Assembly (NCBI GenBank): GCA_030743915.1
Contig: JASLRP010000193.1
Span: 1-25,494 of the forward strand
Source of the DNA: SAR202 cluster bacterium
GTDB taxonomy: Bacteria; Chloroflexota; Dehalococcoidia; Lucifugimonadales; UBA1123
Length of the DNA stretch: 25,494 nucleotides
Direction: 5' to 3'
The position numbers and the translations under genes are program-made. The notes under the pieces were generated by a model. It was not told the DNA's origin and ran no database searches. It saw only the letters and a list, made by a program, of their open reading frames with translations. Of this stretch, positions 1 through 7,654 are shown one piece after another. Numbering within the stretch: position 1 is the stretch's first letter; every line of letters starts with the position of its first letter.

Positions 1-129
1 CGGAACGGGTGTGGGTCGGTACATCTGGCCTTACAGCGAAGCCCGTGGTCTGAGGAGCCGGATGCGGGAATTCTGCACGTCCGGATCTGCTGGGGGCCCT
101 GGGGGAGTGATCCCCTGGGGCTACCCGAC
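1..129 (+). mobile_element. 3' end of a group II intron (domains V and VI)
   Basis: This is the 3' terminus of a self-splicing group II intron whose remainder lies outside the window. Bases 55-87 fold as a domain V hairpin: a lower helix from GAGCCGGAT pairing with GTCCGGATC, the two-base AC bulge (77-78), an upper helix, and a GAATT loop. The catalytic AGC triad is at 56-58. Bases 92-126 fold as domain VI, an almost fully paired hairpin interrupted only by one unpaired A at 123. That A sits seven bases from the 3' end, where the lariat branch point belongs. The intron ends at 128-129 with AC, matching the usual terminal A-pyrimidine. No reverse transcriptase can be identified in the few upstream bases; one frame stops at 51-53, just before domain V. 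The intron subclass cannot be set from this piece. Confidence 0.88.
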
Positions 130-1589
130 CTATATCTCTCGCAGATGCCGAATTCCGTAGAATTAACTGCTATGAATATGCTGTCCGAGCGCCTCGACAA
201 AACCATGCCCCTTTCCCGGCCCTGCCAATGGAAGAGAAATTACGGCTGTTGAGAGAAGCGGCCGCCCGCTGGCAAAACCAAATCTTACCGAGGGTCATTG
301 AGCTTACAGATTACTACCTGGGAGCCGATTTCGACTCGATGTCCAACGAGTTGCTGGTTGAAGAGTTGTCCAAGATCCGGGAAGTGAAAATCGAAGCTGG
401 CCGATTGCATCATTTGGCAACCCAACCGTGGCAGATAATGATAAACATGTTGATGGACACATACAGCGAAGTCACGGGTGGAAGCGATCTCGAAGCTGTC
501 CGACTTTTGCAAGGATCTGGCAACAAAAGCGTCGAGGCTGGACACGCAATGTGGAAGCTCTCGATGTTGGCCAGGTCCATTCCATCTTTATCAGATGAAA
601 TATCGAAGATCAACAGAGAGTCGGTTTTGCAGACTCTCGAGCGGATCAGAAATGATCAAGCCGCCCAGCCATTTCTGGAGGCGTTAAATGCATTTCTCGA
701 CGAATTCGGATGGCGCAATGATCTGCTTGGTTTCGATGAACCGACGTGGCGCGAGGACCCAACGATAGCCCTTGTGCAGTTGCGAAGCTACGTGTTGGCG
801 GATGAATCATACAACCCCAATGAAGAGTTGGCTCGACTGGCGAAAGAGCGGGACGAGGTTATTAAAAGCACGAAAAACAGGGTGGGCGCGGCAGATTGGT
901 CGAGGATAAAAGAGCTGCTGGATATCGCGACGCCATATGCCAGTATTCTTGAGGATCACAATCACTACATAGACCAGCGGCTCACAACAGCGCCTCGCAG
1001 GTTGTTCATCGCAATCGGCCGCAGGCTCGTTGAAGCAAACCTGATCGACCGTCCAGATGAAGTGTTCTTTCTCTTTTTTGACGAAGCAGTCTCGGCCTTG
1101 GATGGCAAGACTTCTGACTCAAGAACGCTGGTAGCTGAACGGGCTGCTGAAATGGATTATTGGTCAATGAGAATTCCTCCCCGCCAGGTCGGCAAGCAAG
1201 GCGCCCGGGGGCTTGGCGCTCAGGTCCTGCGCTCATTCGGGGAGCACAGTCTGGAATCAGACCAGCCACACAAACTCGTTGGCAACGCTGGGGCTACGGG
1301 CTCAGCCACTGGAGTGGCCCGTGTGTTGCTCAATCTCAGCGAGGCCGAACGATTGAACAAAGGCGATGTCCTGGTTGCGCGCACTACCATGCCGCCATGG
1401 ACGCCACTGTTCGCAGTAGCCAGCGCCATTGTGGTCGAAACCGGAGGGGTATTGAGCCACGCTGCCATCACCGCGAGAGAATATGGCATTCCGGCCGTGA
1501 TGGGCGTCAGAGACGCAACTCGAACTATTCGAGATGGTCAGTTGGTAGAGGTTGATGGCGACAATGGCCAGGTCACGATCATCAATTGA
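130..1589 (+). CDS. PEP-utilising phosphotransferase, C-terminal exon after a group II intron
   Basis: This is the C-terminal part of a PEP synthase/rifampin phosphotransferase-like protein. Such enzymes have an N-terminal ATP-grasp domain, a linker and a C-terminal swivelling phosphohistidine domain. The phosphohistidine motif GGVLSHAAITARE lies near the end, with the candidate His at about residue 411 counted from the ATG at 228, followed by GIPAVMG. The alpha-helical linker typical of the family fills the preceding 300 residues. The ATP-binding domain is absent, so the protein is 5'-truncated in this window. The frame is open from the predicted splice site at 130, giving 33 codons before the first ATG at 228, and that ATG has no Shine-Dalgarno sequence. 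The likely reading is a split gene whose first exon lies upstream of the intron. A decayed fragment translated from 228 is the alternative. The substrate is unknown. Confidence 0.82.
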
Positions 1590-1680
1590 TCGAGGGCTGG
1601 AACTTCATTACATAAGCGCACACTTGACAACCCCACCCTGCTGGGCGTACTACTAACTCCGGCAATCAAATCACCTCGGC

Positions 1681-1686
1681 TATAAT
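1681..1686 (+). promoter_or_regulatory. Possible -10 box for the CoA-transferase gene
   Basis: A perfect TATAAT lies about 100 bases before the CoA-transferase start. No good -35 lies at normal spacing. A TTGACA at 1624-1629 is too far upstream (51 bases) to pair with it. The remaining gap between 1589 and 1787 shows nothing else recognisable. Confidence 0.35.
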
Positions 1687-1786
1687 GACGTTTGCCGTTT
1701 AGCTATGGACTATCAGTTGTCAAAAACCATATAGCTGATTGCTGACGCCTGACAGCCGAAACCCGACCACGGAGGACACCTGAGAA

Positions 1787-3055
1787 ATGCCCGGACCACT
1801 GGACGGTATCAAAATCCTGGAGTTCACACAGATCATAGCAGGGCCTTTCGGAGGCATGCTCCTCGCGGATATGGGGGCCGACGTGATAAAAGTCGAACCC
1901 CTGGAGGGCGAACCCTGGAGGCTGGCCCTCCAGTTCATCCCAGGCGAGAGCAAAACGTTCATCGGCCTCAACAGAGGCAAGCGCAGTCTCCCCCTGGACC
2001 TGACGAAGCCGGAGGCTGCCGACATCATCCGAAAGATGATCCCCGATATCGACGTGGTGGTCATTAACGCCCGACCCGACGTGCCGGCCAACCTGGGTAT
2101 CGACTACGAAACGCTGTCGGCAATCAATCCGAAAATAATCTACTGCGACAACACAGCCTTCGGACGCAAAGGGCCGCATTCCTACCGGCCCGGTTACGAT
2201 CTGATCGTCCAGGCCATGAGCGGGCTGATGGCCAGTGAAGGCAAGATCAAGGACGGGTTCCCCCAGCAGATCACATCCACAGCCGTGGCCGACTACGCCA
2301 CCGGCATCGCCATCGCCTGGGGAGTATGCGCCGCCCTATTCGTCCGCGAGCGCACCGGCAAGGGCCAGATGGTGGAAACCACGCTCCTCGGCTCAGCCCT
2401 CGGAGTGCAAGGCGGATTCATGGAAGTCGAAGCCTTCGATGGCGAGCGCCGCCGCGACTTCCAGGAAACTCTCGAAACTCTCAGAGAGGCGGGCCTGCCT
2501 TACGAACAGGTTGACGAGCAATATCGCGCCACCCTCTCTCCGTGGCGAGGCGGCAACATCTACTATCGGACCTACCAGGCCAAAGACGGAGTGCTGGCCG
2601 TGGCCTGCCTCAGCGACAGGCTCAGAAAACGAGTGGCAGACATTCTTGAAATCGACGACCCACGGTTTGAGCCAGGGTTCGACCCCTTCGACGAAGAGAC
2701 GATTGCCGTCGGAGAAATTCTTACCAAAGAGGCTGAAGTCTTGTTCACCAAGCGAACCGTGGAAGAATGGCTCACCGCCTTCGATGAGGTGGGCGTTCCG
2801 GCCGGCCCTGTCAGGTACGTCCATGAACTGCTGGACGACGAGCAGGTGATCGCCAACGATATGGTCGTCGATCTGGAACACTCCAAGGCCGGGCCTGTGA
2901 GAATGGCCGGCCCCATGATCAGCATGAGCGAGACTCCTCTCAAGGCGCAGAGCGCCTCTCCGGCGCTGGGCCAGCACACCGACGAAATCCTCAGCGAGAT
3001 GGGCCTCGACGCCGAGACCATCCAAAAGCTGAAAGACGCTGGCGTTACGCTCTAG
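1787..3055 (+). CDS. CaiB/BaiF family (family III) CoA-transferase
   Basis: This is a 422-residue family III acyl-CoA transferase, which moves CoA between carboxylic acids through an aspartyl-CoA thioester. The N-terminus has the family pattern: LEFTQIIAGPFGGMLLADMGADVIKVE at residues 11-37, then NRGKRSLPLDL. The catalytic Asp is most likely D138 in PGYDLIVQAMSG. The C-terminal region with VEEWLTAFDEVGVPAGPV also fits. Length is normal for the family. The start is supported by GGAGG at 1771-1775. Acid and CoA donor cannot be told from sequence; members act on formate/oxalate, carnitine, succinate and bile acids, among others. A ferredoxin follows after 135 bases but has its own promoter, so co-function is not shown. 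Confidence 0.93.
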   Translation: MPGPLDGIKILEFTQIIAGPFGGMLLADMGADVIKVEPLEGEPWRLALQFIPGESKTFIGLNRGKRSLPLDLTKPEAADIIRKMIPDIDVVVINARPDVPANLGIDYETLSAINPKIIYCDNTAFGRKGPHSYRPGYDLIVQAMSGLMASEGKIKDGFPQQITSTAVADYATGIAIAWGVCAALFVRERTGKGQMVETTLLGSALGVQGGFMEVEAFDGERRRDFQETLETLREAGLPYEQVDEQYRATLSPWRGGNIYYRTYQAKDGVLAVACLSDRLRKRVADILEIDDPRFEPGFDPFDEETIAVGEILTKEAEVLFTKRTVEEWLTAFDEVGVPAGPVRYVHELLDDEQVIANDMVVDLEHSKAGPVRMAGPMISMSETPLKAQSASPALGQHTDEILSEMGLDAETIQKLKDAGVTL

Positions 3056-3086
3056 CCAATTCTCAGAGCCAGACTGCGTCAGATAG

Positions 3087-3116
3087 TTGAAATGCCGGAA
3101 ACTAGAGAGATATAAT
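3087..3116 (+). promoter_or_regulatory. Sigma70-type promoter of the ferredoxin gene
   Basis: TTGAAA at 3087-3092 and TATAAT at 3111-3116 are separated by 18 bases, about 75 bases before the ferredoxin start. This is a near-consensus promoter and makes the ferredoxin an independent transcription unit. Confidence 0.68.
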
Positions 3117-3190
3117 CTATCCGGCCAAAAAAATGTCAGTAACGAACCGGCAACCTGTATACCCCGGAGATCAAGGAGGCCCAAAAGGGA

Positions 3191-3439
3191 ATGACCTATA
3201 TCATAGCCGAGCCCTGCGTTGACCTGAAAGATGGCGCGTGCGTTGACGTCTGCCCAGTGGACTGCATCTACACAAAAAATGATGACAATATGTTCTACAT
3301 CAATCCAGATAAGTGCATAGACTGCGCAGCATGTGAGCCAGTGTGTCCGGTCACCGCTATATTCGCCGAGGACGATACCCCCAGTGAGTGGGAGAAATAC
3401 ATCGACCTGAATTACGAGTATTTCGGCCTTTCCAGATAA
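3191..3439 (+). CDS. 7Fe ferredoxin (3Fe-4S/4Fe-4S)
   Basis: This is an 82-residue soluble electron carrier. The cysteine pattern is that of Azotobacter/Thermus-type 7Fe ferredoxins. C9, C17 and C52 would ligate a 3Fe-4S cluster; the position of the missing fourth ligand is L12. C21, C42, C45 and C48 would ligate a 4Fe-4S cluster (CIDCAACEPVCP). The acidic C-terminal tail after residue 60 is usual for the family. A strong ribosome binding site, AAGGAGG at 3173-3179, lies 11 bases before the ATG. The gene has its own promoter and terminator, so it is probably a general redox carrier. The partner enzymes are not in this window. Confidence 0.95.
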   Translation: MTYIIAEPCVDLKDGACVDVCPVDCIYTKNDDNMFYINPDKCIDCAACEPVCPVTAIFAEDDTPSEWEKYIDLNYEYFGLSR

Positions 3440-3467
3440 CCTCCCCGGATTAGCAATTTTCGACGTG

Positions 3468-3518
3468 CCCTGCCCGTCCATCCTGAAATCTAGCGATGGA
3501 CAAGGCAGGGTATTATTT
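3468..3518 (+). terminator. Intrinsic terminator after the ferredoxin gene
   Basis: A long hairpin pairs CCCTGCC-GTCCATC (from 3468) with GATGGAC-AAGGCAGGG (ending 3510), with only a small internal interruption. It is followed by the T-rich tail TATTATTT. Confidence 0.8.
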
Positions 3519-3555
3519 GCATACTAAAAACATAACCACGCCTTCTATGTTATTT

Positions 3556-3585
3556 TTGTCATACGGCGTGCCCACCAGATATTTG
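3556..3585 (+). promoter_or_regulatory. Possible aconitase promoter
   Basis: TTGTCA at 3556-3561 and TATTTG at 3580-3585 are 18 bases apart, just downstream of the ferredoxin terminator and 28 bases before the aconitase ATG. The -10 is weak, so this is tentative. Confidence 0.35.
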
Positions 3586-3613
3586 CGCCGATTCAATTAA
3601 GGAGCTTCACACG

Positions 3614-5890
3614 ATGGTGACAATCGAATCCACTCCCGAATTTGCCCGGCAGGTATATCAGAAAATGGCCGGCAACCTTGAGGTGGTCCGTTCACGATTG
3701 GGCCGCCCGATGAGTCTGGCCGAAAAGGTCCTGCTCTCCCACCTGGACGACCCCCAGAATCAGGAGATGGACCCCGGTCAAATATACATACAGGTGAGGC
3801 CCGACAGGGTTGTTCTACAGGACGTTCTCGGCCAGACTGCCATGCTCCAGTTCATGCAAACCCTACGAAACCAGACGGCGGTCCCAACGTCTATCCACTG
3901 CGACCACCTGATTCAGGCACGCGCGGAGGGAGTTTCCGACCTGCGCGAGTCCCTGGCCGAAAACAGCGAAGTGTACAATTTCCTGCGCTCAGCCGCCGCC
4001 CGCTACGGCGTCGGCTTCTGGGAACCGGGCGCGGGGATCATCCATCAGGTCAATCTTGAGAATTACGCCTTCCCCGGCGAAGTGATAATCGGCACGGACT
4101 CCCACACGCCCAACGGCGGCGGTCTGGGAGCCTGCGCTGTCGGCGTCGGCGGCGCCGACGCCGTGGAGGTCATGGCAGGACTGCCCTGGGACGTCCTTCA
4201 GCCCCGACGCATCGGCGTGGTGTTGACCGGCCAGGTGAGCGGTTGGACCGCTCCCAAAGATGTCATTCTGCGACTCGCCGGTGAACTCACCGTGTCCGGC
4301 GGCACCAACCACATAGTCGAGTACCTCGGCTCCGGCGCTCGGACCCTGTCCTGCACCGGCAAAGCCACCATCACCAACATGGGCGCCGAGCTTGGCGCCA
4401 CGACCTCGATCTTCCCGTACGACGAGTCGATGGCCCGGTATCTCCGAGCCACCAACCGCCCTGGGCTCGCCGATGCCGCCAACGACTACGCCGACATGCT
4501 CAGGGCCGACGATGAAGTCGAGGCTGATCCTGCCAGCTACTTCGATCAGGTGGTCGAGATCGACCTCTCGACGCTTGAGCCGCACATCGTGGGGCCTCAC
4601 TCTCCTGATCGGGCGCGGCCTATCTCTCATATGGCAGGGGAAGTCGCCGACTCCAGCAACAGCTTCGTTGACGATCTTTCATCAGCCCTCATTGGCAGTT
4701 GCACAAACAGTTCCTATGAGGATATGAGCCGCTCGGCAGACGTGGCCGAACAGGCCGCCGCCCACGGACTCAACTCCGCCGTGCCGTTTATGGTCACTCC
4801 CGGCTCAGAGCAGGTGCGGGCGACCATCGAGCGCGATGGCCAGATGGCCTCCCTCCAAAAAATCGATTCCACGGTTCTGGCCAACGCTTGTGGGCCGTGC
4901 ATCGGCCAGTGGAGACGGGCCTCCGACGTCTCGGCGGTCCCCAACACCATCGTCACCTCCTACAACCGAAACTTCCCGGCTCGCAACGACGCTCAGCCCA
5001 CGACGATGAACTTCATCGCCAGCCCGGAGATCACCACCGCCCTGGCCATCGCCGGACGGCTCTCGTTCAACCCGATGACCGACACGCTCACAGGCGCCGA
5101 TGGGACCGAGTTCAAACTGGAACCTCCGAAACCCGCGCCAGATGTTCCAGAGCGCAATTTCGACTTCGGGGCTTCGGCCTACACCGCTCCTCCAGATGAC
5201 GGCTCGGACGTCGAGGTCGTCGTTGACCCCGAGTCCAAACGCATCCAGGTCATGCAGCCCTGGCCCGCCTGGGACGGCAACGACTTCGTGTCCGCTCCAG
5301 TCCTGGTCAAGGTGTCCGGCAAATGCACCACCGACCACATCTCGCCTGCCGGCCCGTGGTTGAGCCTGAGAGGCCACCTGGATAGGTTCAGCGACAACAT
5401 GTTCATGGGCGCCATCAACGCCTACACGGGCGACGCAGGCAAAACCAAGAACCTGGAATCCGGAGAAGAAGTCCTGTCCATCTCGGACGTGGCGCGGGAC
5501 TACAAGGTCCGGGGCCTGCCGTGGGTCGTAATCGGAGACGACAACTATGGCGAAGGCTCCAGCCGTGAGCATGCCGCTCTGTCGCCCAGGCTCCTGGGAG
5601 GCGCCGCGGTCATTGCCCGCAGTTTCGCTCGGATTCACGAGACCAACCTCAAAAAGCAGGGACTTCTGGCTCTGACCTTCTCGGACCGTGACGACTACGA
5701 CCGGGTGCAGGAAGAAGACAGAATCAGCCTGGTCGGGCTTCAGGAACTGGCTCCAGGCCAGCAGGTGAAGGCCGTGCTGCATCACTCCGATGGTTCCACC
5801 GAAGAGCTGGCCCTCAACCATTCCTTCGGCGCTCCTCAGCTCGAATGGTTCAAGCTTGGGTCGGCCCTGAACCTGTTCCACCAGTCGTAG
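3614..5890 (+). CDS. Aconitate hydratase, mitochondrial type
   Basis: This 758-residue enzyme interconverts citrate and isocitrate through cis-aconitate in the TCA cycle, using a 4Fe-4S cluster. Cluster ligands are C363 (GSCTNSS), C426 and C429 (NACGPCIGQW). Other signatures are HCDHLI (95-100), TDSHTPNGGGLG (161-172), VSGKCTTDHISPAGPW (567-582) and the swivel-domain loop GDDNYGEGSSREHAA with the active-site serines at about 649-650. Length and motif spacing match the mitochondrial (ACO2-like) branch, not the roughly 890-residue AcnA or the AcnB branch. AGGAG at about 3600-3604 precedes the ATG at a good distance. It is a single-gene unit between two terminators. No frameshift or missing key residue is seen. 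Confidence 0.96.
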   Translation: MVTIESTPEFARQVYQKMAGNLEVVRSRLGRPMSLAEKVLLSHLDDPQNQEMDPGQIYIQVRPDRVVLQDVLGQTAMLQFMQTLRNQTAVPTSIHCDHLIQARAEGVSDLRESLAENSEVYNFLRSAAARYGVGFWEPGAGIIHQVNLENYAFPGEVIIGTDSHTPNGGGLGACAVGVGGADAVEVMAGLPWDVLQPRRIGVVLTGQVSGWTAPKDVILRLAGELTVSGGTNHIVEYLGSGARTLSCTGKATITNMGAELGATTSIFPYDESMARYLRATNRPGLADAANDYADMLRADDEVEADPASYFDQVVEIDLSTLEPHIVGPHSPDRARPISHMAGEVADSSNSFVDDLSSALIGSCTNSSYEDMSRSADVAEQAAAHGLNSAVPFMVTPGSEQVRATIERDGQMASLQKIDSTVLANACGPCIGQWRRASDVSAVPNTIVTSYNRNFPARNDAQPTTMNFIASPEITTALAIAGRLSFNPMTDTLTGADGTEFKLEPPKPAPDVPERNFDFGASAYTAPPDDGSDVEVVVDPESKRIQVMQPWPAWDGNDFVSAPVLVKVSGKCTTDHISPAGPWLSLRGHLDRFSDNMFMGAINAYTGDAGKTKNLESGEEVLSISDVARDYKVRGLPWVVIGDDNYGEGSSREHAALSPRLLGGAAVIARSFARIHETNLKKQGLLALTFSDRDDYDRVQEEDRISLVGLQELAPGQQVKAVLHHSDGSTEELALNHSFGAPQLEWFKLGSALNLFHQS

Positions 5891-5913
5891 CATTTAGAAC
5901 AAAATAAGAGACC

Positions 5914-5941
5914 AAAGGGACGGGCGCATGCTCGTCCCTTT
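5914..5941 (+). terminator. Terminator after the aconitase gene
   Basis: The nine-base arms AAAGGGACG (5914-5922) and CGTCCCTTT (5933-5941) pair perfectly, with further GC pairing inside and a GCAT loop. The tail is only moderately T-rich. The rest of the gap to 6147 shows no gene or clear motif. Confidence 0.65.
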
Positions 5942-6147
5942 CCATTTCCAAACACAATTCACACGCTCCTGAGGCCAGCAGTCCTGTTGAAAACGGTACT
6001 GTCCCCCATCTTCAAATCCCCGTGATATGCGCCATATCCCTTTGTGTGCCGCACCCAATTCAAATACGGGATTCTCTGCAAGCATAGGAAGAAGGCTATT
6101 TCTGCCTTTCAGGCAATCGAACGGCGGCGCGCAGGAATCGGAACTAA

Positions 6148-7083
6148 ATGGGGTGGCTGCAAATGAATGCGGTTGATCTGGTTATTATTGGATTAGTGGC
6201 TGTTCTGGGTCTGATTGGCCTGCGAACAGGACTACTCAAGCCAATATCCGGCATCGGCGGACTGATTATCGGCGTCATTGTTGCGATGCAACACAGCGCA
6301 GAAGTCGCCTTGATGCTCGCTGATTACATCGAGGGAGACCTGCCCCGCCGAGTGGCCGCCTTCGGAGGCATAGTCATCGCCTCGGCGGCGGTCGCGAGAC
6401 TTGTCGCATGGATTGTAAAGAAGATTCTCAGCACGCTGATGCTGGGATGGTTTGACCACGTGGCTGGCGCACTGGGAGGCGCCGCGCTGGGCCTCGTCCT
6501 CGCGGGCACAGGCACATACCTTCTCACGGGCGCGGACCTTGATCCGACGAGAGACGCCCTTGCAGCCTCCAAGCTCGCCCCTGAGGTGACCCGAGCGACC
6601 GTTCTATCCTCCACGCAGCCCTGGTGTTCCCAGGTCGAGGGCGGGGTGGTAGGCACGGACTGCACTGACCTCGAGGGACTGCTCAACGACTACTTCGGCG
6701 AACGCATCTCTCAGCAGGTCACCAGTCTTTTGGGCGAAGACGCAGGCGCTTTGGCAGAGGTTGTCCAGTCCACGCTCAGCGGTGAATCAACGGAAGGCCT
6801 CAGTGGCATTCTGGAGTCCGACGCCGTGTCGGGCCTGTTCTCTGACGATTCAGGCGTCCTGGCGGACACTCTGGGCGGAGTCTTGGAAGGTAAATCCCCT
6901 GAAGAAATCGCCAATCTGGTGTCGGCAACCGGCGCGGGTGGCTTGCTGGAAGGCAAGTCCGCTGAGGAAATCGCCAGCCTCGTATCTTCCGGCGATCTGC
7001 CGGAGATACCTCAAGAGACCATCGACGCGCTGATTCAAGGTTCAGCGGCGGCGGAAGCGGCCCCTCAGACAGAGACCCAATAG
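6148..7083 (+). CDS. CvpA-family membrane protein with repeat-bearing C-terminus
   Basis: This is a 311-residue protein. Residues 1-130 look like the CvpA domain: about four hydrophobic segments (roughly 9-28, 35-48, 70-91 and 104-126) with the early D-x-x-I/V...G pattern. CvpA proteins are inner-membrane proteins linked to colicin V export and envelope stress; the biochemical role is unclear. Residues 180-311 are soluble and acidic. They hold two near-identical units, LEGKSPEEIANLVS (246-259) and LEGKSAEEIASLVS (267-280), plus weaker upstream copies of a Leu-Gly-rich pattern. Translation could instead start at the ATG at 6163, which has a GGGGTGG sequence before it and gives a start closer to the hydrophobic segment. 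Two cysteines (160, 172) flank the membrane-soluble junction. Confidence 0.7.
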   Translation: MGWLQMNAVDLVIIGLVAVLGLIGLRTGLLKPISGIGGLIIGVIVAMQHSAEVALMLADYIEGDLPRRVAAFGGIVIASAAVARLVAWIVKKILSTLMLGWFDHVAGALGGAALGLVLAGTGTYLLTGADLDPTRDALAASKLAPEVTRATVLSSTQPWCSQVEGGVVGTDCTDLEGLLNDYFGERISQQVTSLLGEDAGALAEVVQSTLSGESTEGLSGILESDAVSGLFSDDSGVLADTLGGVLEGKSPEEIANLVSATGAGGLLEGKSAEEIASLVSSGDLPEIPQETIDALIQGSAAAEAAPQTETQ

Positions 7084-7094
7084 CAGTCAGTTCA

Positions 7095-7116
7095 GGCGAC
7101 TGTGTTTTCAGTCGCC
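7095..7116. terminator. Convergent hairpin overlapping a stop codon
   Basis: A perfect eight-base inverted repeat, GGCGACTG and CAGTCGCC, flanks a six-base loop (TGTTTT). It lies between the convergent CvpA-like and VOC genes, and its right arm contains the VOC stop codon. There is no T-run, so it may be a weak bidirectional terminator or a 3'-end stabiliser. Confidence 0.45.
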
Positions 7117-7536
7117 GTCGGTGCCAACCCAGCCTGACTGCGATATGTCGATCATGACACCGTCCGGGCCGGCGTACTTGGTCTCCACATTCTGGCCGCT
7201 GTGGCCGTTCCCCATGCTGGAGTGCAACACGTTATTGATGTCATCTCTGGGGAATGAGTCGTGTTGTCGTAGCTTCGTTTCCGTCGCTTCGGCGTCCTCC
7301 ACTTGAAAGCCGATGTGATGGATTCCTATGTAGTCGGCCCCAAATTCCTCACCCGCCAGCACAGGATTTTTGAAGTTCAAGATCGCCAGGTTTACATTCC
7401 CGTCGCTGAGGTAATACCCCTCAGCGTTGGCCCCATCAATCTTCCCCACCTCCTGCAGACCGAACACCTCTTTGAAGAATGCCGCGGTCTTGTCAGGGTC
7501 CTGAGTGGCCAACGCTATGTGTTTGATCTTGGCCAT
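7108..7536 (-). CDS. VOC superfamily (glyoxalase/dioxygenase fold) protein
   Basis: This 142-residue protein has the paired beta-alpha-beta-beta-beta modules of the vicinal oxygen chelate fold. It opens with KIKHIALATQDPDKTAAFF, with candidate metal ligand H6. The second module contains HHIGFQVED (H73/H74), and the end has YAGPDGVMIDIS with D130 in the usual acidic ligand position. This looks like methylmalonyl-CoA epimerase/glyoxalase-type members, but no substrate can be assigned. The start is supported by an AGAGGGGG sequence just upstream on the minus strand. It is 118 bases downstream of recG on the same strand; a promoter of its own was not clear. Confidence 0.85.
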   Translation of the reverse strand: MAKIKHIALATQDPDKTAAFFKEVFGLQEVGKIDGANAEGYYLSDGNVNLAILNFKNPVLAGEEFGADYIGIHHIGFQVEDAEATETKLRQHDSFPRDDINNVLHSSMGNGHSGQNVETKYAGPDGVMIDISQSGWVGTDGD

Positions 7537-7654
7537 GTTCCCCCTCTGATTTGCGCCTCAGATTTTGGCCGAGTCTAATACTTGTTCAACCCATTTTCTA
7601 GTTTTCAATATAAGCGGATGGGTATTGGGTGTCAACGCCAAAAACACAGGAACA

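Noticed and set aside
2393..3481. Minus-strand frame spanning the CoA-transferase end and the ferredoxin gene
   Set aside because: It covers two real genes, the ferredoxin promoter and its terminator, and shows no family features.
4805..5893. Long minus-strand frame (362 codons) opposite aconitase
   Set aside because: It is antisense to clear aconitase motifs and has no domain of its own.
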